From the NCBI GenBank assembly GCA_900769145.1, contig CAAGFN010000073.1:1-11328 (forward strand): DNA of 11,328 bases, in the 5' to 3' direction. Source of the DNA: Rikenellaceae bacterium (GTDB lineage Bacteria > Bacteroidota > Bacteroidia > Bacteroidales > UBA932). Every line of letters begins with the position of its first letter. Position 1 is the first letter of the stretch. Below, one piece after another: positions 6,430 through 11,328 of this stretch. The notes beneath the pieces were generated by a model, which saw nothing but the letters and a program-made list of their open reading frames with translations, made no database searches and was not told the origin of the DNA. The position numbers and the translations under genes were made by a program.

Positions 6430-7695
6430 ATGGAAATTCTGGATGAAATATGGGGCTCCCTCGGGCGCAACAAGATGAGGACCATCCTGACCGGATTCGC
6501 CGTCAGCTGGGGACTGTTTATGATTATAAACCTTCTCGGTGCGGGAAACGGCCTTCTCAATGCGATGAACGCCAATGCCGGAGATATCCTCACCAATGTC
6601 ATAACTATCTGGCCGGGAGCCAGAAGCGTACCTTACGACGGAATGAAGCAGGGCTCGGTCGTAAGGCTCGACATCGGGGACGTGGACTACACGGACGGCC
6701 CGATGTTCGAGGACGTCGTGGACGATGTCTCAGGCTCAATCTACTGCAGCGACACCGTTTCCCTCGGCAGGGAGTTCATGGCCTTGACCATTGTCGGAGT
6801 AGCTCCGCTTGACTTCAAGATTGAGGGCAGGAAACTCATTGCCGGAAGGTTTCTCAATGACTTGGACATCAATGAGTATCGCAAGACGATGGTGATGGAT
6901 GCCAAGACTGCCTCGTCCCTTCTCGGGGATGACCCTGAGTACAGGGGAATCCTTGGCCGGAATGTGAAGGTATCGGGCCTCCTGTACCAGGTCGTTGGCA
7001 TCATTGAGGCCAATGAGAGTATGGGCGGCAATTCAGAGGTCTTCGTCCCGATTACCACTCTCAGCCGTATCCGCACCACCGGGTCATGGTTCAATGACAT
7101 ATCCTTCTCCTTCCACGGGCTTGAGACCGAGGAGGACAACGAGGTCTTTGAGAAGCGTTACAAAAGGGCGATGAACGCCCGCCACAGGGCTGCTCCGGAT
7201 GACGGAAGCACATTCTACATATATAACAGCATGACAGGCAACATGGAGATGAACAAGGCCATTTCCATAATGAAGACAGCCCTCTGGATTCTCGGCATTT
7301 TCACATTGCTCAGCGGAATCGTCGGCGTTTCCAACATCATGCTCATCACCGTGAAGGAACGTCTTCAGGAATTCGGGGTCAGGAAGGCCCTCGGGGCCAC
7401 TCCTTGGGACATATTGAAGCTCATCGTTGTGGAGAGCGTACTGATAACACTGTTCTTCGGAGTGCTCGGAATCATTATGGGAATGGGGGCCAACTACCTG
7501 ATGGACATCACGGTAGGCAACAATCCGATTGACCTCGGCATCACCAAGGTCTATATGTTCAAGCATCCTTCAATCGGGGTGGACGTGGCCCTGGAGGCAT
7601 TGGCCCTGATTGTGTTCGCAGGCACATTGGCCGGAATCGTGCCAGCGGTGAAGGCGGCCAGGACAAGGCCTGTGGAGGCATTGCGCAAACAATAG
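6430..7695 (+). CDS. MacB-type ABC permease 1 (FtsX family)
   Basis: This 421-residue inner-membrane permease has the MacB layout. One N-terminal helix (about 17-40, RTILTGFAVSWGLFMIINLL) is followed by a large periplasmic core domain (about 41-280) and three C-terminal helices (about 284-308, 332-358 and 386-410). The cytoplasmic motif KERLQEFGVRKALGATP after the second helix is the FtsX-type coupling segment that contacts the ATPase. The tail PAVKAARTRPVEALRKQ is also typical. It starts 5 nt after the ATPase stop without a visible ribosome binding site, so it may be translationally coupled. It is paralogous to the next gene, which suggests a heterodimeric pump. In MacB systems this family works by a mechanotransmission mechanism that pushes periplasmic substrates out through the outer-membrane channel. 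The cargo is unknown. Confidence 0.92.
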   Translation: MEILDEIWGSLGRNKMRTILTGFAVSWGLFMIINLLGAGNGLLNAMNANAGDILTNVITIWPGARSVPYDGMKQGSVVRLDIGDVDYTDGPMFEDVVDDVSGSIYCSDTVSLGREFMALTIVGVAPLDFKIEGRKLIAGRFLNDLDINEYRKTMVMDAKTASSLLGDDPEYRGILGRNVKVSGLLYQVVGIIEANESMGGNSEVFVPITTLSRIRTTGSWFNDISFSFHGLETEEDNEVFEKRYKRAMNARHRAAPDDGSTFYIYNSMTGNMEMNKAISIMKTALWILGIFTLLSGIVGVSNIMLITVKERLQEFGVRKALGATPWDILKLIVVESVLITLFFGVLGIIMGMGANYLMDITVGNNPIDLGITKVYMFKHPSIGVDVALEALALIVFAGTLAGIVPAVKAARTRPVEALRKQ

Positions 7696-7699
7696 GAGG
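7694..7699 (+). promoter_or_regulatory. Shine-Dalgarno sequence of permease 2
   Basis: A perfect AGGAGG overlaps the last bases of the permease 1 stop codon and lies 8 nt before the permease 2 ATG at 7708. Strong Shine-Dalgarno sites are uncommon in Bacteroidota, and the other genes in this window lack one. It may raise translation of the second permease to match the first. Confidence 0.6.
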
Positions 7700-7707
7700 G
7701 CATTGGG

Positions 7708-8955
7708 ATGAAGAATTTATTCGACCTTGACAGATTCAAGGAAATACTTGACACATTGTCCCGGAACAGGAGCAGGACATTGCTCACCGGCTTCGGCATC
7801 TTCTGGGGCGTGTTCATGCTCCTGGCGATGAGCGGCGGGGGCAAGGGGCTGAAGCAGGTGCTTACAGATACCTTTGCGGGCTTCGCGCAGAACTCCATCA
7901 TTGTGGGTCCTGACCGTACCACCAAGGCTTGGAAAGGCTTCTCCAAGGGCCGCGAATGGGCCTTCCACAATGACGATGCCGCCTACCTGAAGAATATGGT
8001 CCCGGAGTTGGAAGTCGTGACCCCGATGTCATCCAGATGGGGTGCCCAGACCGTCCGAGGGGACAAGAGCTTCAATGCCGTGCTGAAGGGAATCAATGCT
8101 GATTATCAGCTGATTGAAACCCCTAAGATGAAATACGGACGCTTCATTTCCCAGATGGATGTGATGCAAAGGAGAAAGGTCTGCGTCATCGGAAAGAAGG
8201 TTTATGACAATCTTTTCCCACAGGGCGGGGACCCGTGCGGGGAATACTTGAAAATCGGCGGCAACTATTACGAGGTAATCGGACTCAATGTCACCGCCAC
8301 GAATATGAGCATCAACGGAAGTTCGGACCAGAGTGTCGTTATCCCGATAAATGTCTTCCAGAATGCCTACAACAAGGGTGAGGAGGTCGAGCTTCTGGCA
8401 ATGACAGTCCGTCCTGGCAATCCTTCACTGGAGGTGCAGGAGAAGGTGCGCCAGACATTGTACCGCAAATACCTGGTCAATCCCCAGGACAAGTCTGCGA
8501 TGATAGCCGTCAATGCCGAAAGGATGTATTCAATGGTGGACAGCCTTTTCAAGGGCCTCAATCTCCTGATATGGCTGGTCGGCCTCGGAACCCTGCTCGC
8601 AGGTGCGGTAGGAGTGTCCAACATCATGATGGTGACTGTCAAGGAGAGGACGACTGAAATCGGAATCCGCAGGGCCATAGGGGCCACGCCGAGGATGATA
8701 CTCGGGCAGATAATGTCGGAGAGCGTGATTCTGACCGTGTCGGCCGGTGCCCTCGGAATAATGTTCTCGGTCATGCTGCTCTCCGTGGTGGACATCGGAG
8801 TGCATGCGGCCGGCATTGACACCAGTTTCCAGGTCAGTTTCGGAACGGCAATGCTGGCAGTGTCAGTGCTTGCGGTCCTCGGCGTTGTCGCCGGACTCGC
8901 TCCAGCCCTTAGGGCTATGGCTGTCAAGCCTGTGGATGCAATGAGAGATGAATAA
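7708..8955 (+). CDS. MacB-type ABC permease 2 (FtsX family)
   Basis: This second permease of the same pump has 415 residues and the same plan as its neighbour: an N-terminal helix (about 23-45, RTLLTGFGIFWGVFMLLAM), a periplasmic core domain (about 46-280) and three C-terminal helices (about 285-312, 335-361 and 381-405). The coupling segment KERTTEIGIRRAIGATP and the tail PALRAMAVKPVDAMRDE are typical of the family. The two permeases are clearly related but far from identical, mostly in the periplasmic domain, so this is an old duplication. Conserved motifs are intact, so neither copy looks decayed. It starts 12 nt after permease 1, behind a strong AGGAGG. The most likely arrangement is a heterodimer with two copies of the ATPase; two separate homodimers are the alternative. 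Confidence 0.92.
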   Translation: MKNLFDLDRFKEILDTLSRNRSRTLLTGFGIFWGVFMLLAMSGGGKGLKQVLTDTFAGFAQNSIIVGPDRTTKAWKGFSKGREWAFHNDDAAYLKNMVPELEVVTPMSSRWGAQTVRGDKSFNAVLKGINADYQLIETPKMKYGRFISQMDVMQRRKVCVIGKKVYDNLFPQGGDPCGEYLKIGGNYYEVIGLNVTATNMSINGSSDQSVVIPINVFQNAYNKGEEVELLAMTVRPGNPSLEVQEKVRQTLYRKYLVNPQDKSAMIAVNAERMYSMVDSLFKGLNLLIWLVGLGTLLAGAVGVSNIMMVTVKERTTEIGIRRAIGATPRMILGQIMSESVILTVSAGALGIMFSVMLLSVVDIGVHAAGIDTSFQVSFGTAMLAVSVLAVLGVVAGLAPALRAMAVKPVDAMRDE

Positions 8956-8967
8956 AATTTTATTGAA

Positions 8968-10062
8968 ATGAAAAAATACGGTAAAGTCATTATGGTGGCC
9001 ATCTTCGCCATCGTGCTTGTGGGAATCTTCGTATTCCTCTATCTTCAGTCCCGTCCGGAGGAAATCCGTTACGAGAAGGTCAAGCCTGAAATCAGGACTA
9101 TTGAGAAGACTACTGTCGTTACCGGCAAGATTGTCCCGAGAGATGAAATCAACATCAAGCCGCAGATTAGTGGAATCATAACCGAGCTCTACAAGGAGGC
9201 CGGGGAGATGGTCAAGGCCGGGGAGGTCATTGCCAAGGTCAAGGTCATACCAGAGATGAGTTCGCTCAGCGCAGCCCAGAGTCGTGTCCGCCTTGCTGAA
9301 ATCAACCTGAAGCAGGCCGAGACTGATCTGGAGAGGGAAAAGGCCCTCTATGACAAGCAGCTGGTCAGTCGTGAGGACTATGACAAGGTAAGGCAGACAC
9401 GTGACCAGGCCAGGGAGGAATATGATGCTGCAGTGGATGCCCTCGAGGTGGTCAGGGACGGTGTCTCAAGGAGCAATGCCAGCTCCAGCTCGACCCTCAT
9501 CAGGTCCACGATTTCAGGCCTCGTCCTGGATGTCCCGGTAAAGGTCGGAAACTCCGTGATTCAGAGCAATACCTTCAATGACGGAACTACCATAGCTGTC
9601 GTTGCCGATATGAACGACCTCATTTTTGACGGCAAGATTGACGAGACCGAGGTCGGCCGTATTGAGGAGGGAATGGGGATGGAGATTACCGTTGGCGCCC
9701 TGCAGGACCTGACGTTCGATGCTGTCCTTGAATACATTGCCCCGAAGGCTACCGAGAACAACGGTACCAATGAGTTCCAGATTAAGGCTGCAGTGAAGGT
9801 TCCGGGGGATACGAGGATGCGCTCCGGCTACAGTGCCAATGCCAGGATTGTCCTCCAGCACTCGGATGAGGTGCTTTCCGTGCCTGAGAGCACATTGGAG
9901 TTTTCCGGTGACTCCGTATTCGTATATGTGGAGGGTGGTGACAATGCATATGCACGCCGTCCTGTCGTGACCGGCCTCAGCGACGGGATTTTCATCGAGG
10001 TGAAGGACGGACTGTCACAGGATGATGTTCTCAGGGGCAACAGGATTTACGATTCCAAATAA
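8968..10062 (+). CDS. HlyD/MacA-type periplasmic adaptor (membrane fusion protein)
   Basis: This adaptor links the inner-membrane permeases to the outer-membrane channel. It has 364 residues. One N-terminal membrane anchor (about 7-26, VIMVAIFAIVLVGIFVFLYL) is not followed by a lipobox cysteine, so it is a bitopic protein and not a lipoprotein. Split lipoyl-like halves lie at about 61-92 (IKPQISGIITELYKEAGE) and 175-210 (STISGLVLDVPVKVGN). Between them is an alpha-helical hairpin with coiled-coil character (about 98-162). Beta-barrel and membrane-proximal domains follow, ending at RGNRIYDSK. The short hairpin matches MacA-type adaptors. It starts 12 nt after permease 2 and the channel gene follows 8 nt after its stop. 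Family assignment is secure; substrate specificity is not. Confidence 0.92.
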   Translation: MKKYGKVIMVAIFAIVLVGIFVFLYLQSRPEEIRYEKVKPEIRTIEKTTVVTGKIVPRDEINIKPQISGIITELYKEAGEMVKAGEVIAKVKVIPEMSSLSAAQSRVRLAEINLKQAETDLEREKALYDKQLVSREDYDKVRQTRDQAREEYDAAVDALEVVRDGVSRSNASSSSTLIRSTISGLVLDVPVKVGNSVIQSNTFNDGTTIAVVADMNDLIFDGKIDETEVGRIEEGMGMEITVGALQDLTFDAVLEYIAPKATENNGTNEFQIKAAVKVPGDTRMRSGYSANARIVLQHSDEVLSVPESTLEFSGDSVFVYVEGGDNAYARRPVVTGLSDGIFIEVKDGLSQDDVLRGNRIYDSK

Positions 10063-10070
10063 GCAATTAT

Positions 10071-11328
10071 ATGAAAATCAATAAATTATATACGCTGGTA
10101 CTGCTTGCCGCACTGCCGCAGGCCCTGGTTGCGCAGGAAGCCTGGGACCTCAGGAAATGCATTGACTATGCATTGGAGAACAATCTCACGGTAAAGAGCG
10201 GCGAGGTGGCTGTGCAGCAGGGCGAGGTGGAGCTGAACACTGCGAAATACAGCCGCCTTCCCGACCTTGCAGCAAGTGCCGGACAGAACTTCTCATTCGG
10301 TCGTGGCCTCAGTGAGTCAAATACTTACGTCAATACCAACACTGCCAGCACCTCATTCTCGCTCGGCTCTTCCGTCAATGTTTTCAATGGCTTCCGGACC
10401 AACCGGACCATTAAGATGAATGAACTCAATCTTGAGGCTGCGACGGCTGACCTTGAGAAAGCCAGGGACGATATCCGGGTCCAGGTTACACAGGCCTACT
10501 TGCAGATTCTATACGATATGGAAATCCTGCAAGTGGCTGAACGTCAGGTGGGTATCGACTCTGTCCAAGTCGAGAGGCTCAGGGCAATGCTGGAGAACGG
10601 CAAGGCCAGCCCTTCTGAACTTGCGCAGCAGGAGGCGACTCTAGGCCAGAGCAGGCTCACTGAGACTCAGGCCCGCAATTCCATGAACCTTGCAGTCCTG
10701 GACCTGGCCCAGCTTCTGGAACTCCCTTCTCCTTCCGGATTTTCGGTAGTAGTGCCGGAAGTTCCTGACTGCCAGGCATTGCCGGGCTCCGGTCCTGAGG
10801 ATATTTATGCATCCGCAGTGGCTGTCAGGCCTGCCGTGAAGGCGGAGAAACTCAGGCTTGACGCTGCCGACATGAACATCCGCATTGCCAAGAGTTCATT
10901 GTATCCGGCATTGACCCTGAACGGAGGCATCGGCTCGAATTTCTACAAGTCGTCAGGCTACGACTCGGCGGATTTCTGGGGCCAGATGAAGAATAATTTC
11001 AGCCAGTATGTAGGCCTGTCGCTCAATATTCCGATTTTTACCAGGTTCTCGACGAGGAATTCGATACGCGCTGCGACATTGTCCAGGACAAGGCAGATGA
11101 TTCAGCTGGAGTCCGTCAAGAAGTCCCTCTACAAGGAGATCCAGCAGGCCTGGTACAATGCCGTGGCCTCCGAGGCCAAGCTTTCGAGCTGTTCCGACGC
11201 GCTTGACAGCGCAGAGAAGTCCTTTGAACTGATGGCGGCACGTTATGAAAACGGCAAAGCCTCCATCACGGAGTTCAACGAGTCGAAGAACAGCGTCATG
11301 AAGGCTCAGTCAGACCTGGTCCAGGCCA
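10071..11328 (+). CDS. TolC-type outer-membrane efflux protein (3' end outside window)
   Basis: The frame opens at ATG 10071 and stays open to the window edge, giving 419 residues; the family in Bacteroidota is usually about 440, so little is missing. Residues 1-21 (MKINKLYTLVLLAALPQALVA) are a signal peptide with probable cleavage at VA|QE. The mature protein begins WDLRKCIDYALENNLTV, the typical start of an outer-membrane efflux protein. Two OEP repeats are visible. The first (about 23-215) contains FGRGLSESNTYVNTNT and FSLGSSVNVFNGF, the beta-barrel strands common in this phylum. The second (about 245 onward) contains YPALTLNGGIGSNFY and VGLSLNIPIFTRFSTRN. The long helices between form the periplasmic tunnel. 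It should trimerise and dock to the adaptor. No terminator or downstream gene can be seen. Confidence 0.93.
   Translation, partial: MKINKLYTLVLLAALPQALVAQEAWDLRKCIDYALENNLTVKSGEVAVQQGEVELNTAKYSRLPDLAASAGQNFSFGRGLSESNTYVNTNTASTSFSLGSSVNVFNGFRTNRTIKMNELNLEAATADLEKARDDIRVQVTQAYLQILYDMEILQVAERQVGIDSVQVERLRAMLENGKASPSELAQQEATLGQSRLTETQARNSMNLAVLDLAQLLELPSPSGFSVVVPEVPDCQALPGSGPEDIYASAVAVRPAVKAEKLRLDAADMNIRIAKSSLYPALTLNGGIGSNFYKSSGYDSADFWGQMKNNFSQYVGLSLNIPIFTRFSTRNSIRAATLSRTRQMIQLESVKKSLYKEIQQAWYNAVASEAKLSSCSDALDSAEKSFELMAARYENGKASITEFNESKNSVMKAQSDLVQA

Noticed and set aside
8367..9011. Minus-strand 214-codon ORF across the permease 2 and adaptor junction
   Set aside because: It overlaps two genes with clear family motifs. 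Its Ser/Thr/Pro-rich translation is typical of an antisense shadow in GC-rich coding DNA.
10420..10644. 74-codon + strand ORF inside the TolC-like gene
   Set aside because: It is out of frame within the outer-membrane efflux gene, which is open from 10071 to the window end with full family motifs.

Overview
The window looks like a chromosomal segment from a member of the Bacteroidota, most likely Bacteroidales. The reasons are TAnnTTTG-type -7 promoter elements ahead of two genes, almost no Shine-Dalgarno sequences, a secreted GH38 enzyme, a split MacB-type efflux operon, and an intergenic repeat sequence I associate with Bacteroidota. The lineage is an inference; no rRNA or marker gene is present. 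All convincing genes are on the + strand.

Layout. (1) Positions 1-3170 hold a large secreted alpha-mannosidase-like glycoside hydrolase (GH38). Its start codon lies before the window, but most of the signal peptide is visible. (2) Positions 3171-3668 are intergenic and dense in repeats: a 24-bp tandem repeat, a repeat-like segment, a hairpin terminator, a 29-bp-armed inverted repeat and an imperfect direct repeat, ending in a promoter. (3) Positions 3669-5303 encode a stand-alone protein with an AlbA_2/Schlafen-like N-terminus, a GHKL-type ATPase module and two apparent C-terminal winged helices. It looks more AT-rich than its neighbours. (4) Positions 5304-5698 are AT-rich, with a long hairpin terminator, short direct repeats, a second copy of a 16-nt piece of the upstream terminator, and a promoter. 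(5) Positions 5699-11328 form a tight five-gene operon: ABC ATPase, MacB-type permease 1, MacB-type permease 2, HlyD/MacA-type adaptor, and TolC-type outer-membrane channel (cut by the window end). The intergenic gaps are only 5, 12, 12 and 8 nt.

How the genes work together. The last five products should assemble into one tripartite pump spanning both membranes. The ATPase drives two paralogous permeases, probably a heterodimer, the adaptor bridges the periplasm, and the TolC-like protein forms the exit duct. The substrate cannot be told from sequence. The mannosidase probably trims mannose-containing glycans in the periplasm or outside the cell and has no evident link to the pump. The AlbA/ATPase gene sits alone between two terminators with its own promoter and repeat-rich flanks, so it looks like an accessory cargo gene.

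Novelty. I found no clear undescribed multi-gene system. The best second-look targets are the structured repeat island at 3221-3500 and the AlbA/ATPase gene bracketed by copies of the same 16-nt terminator fragment.
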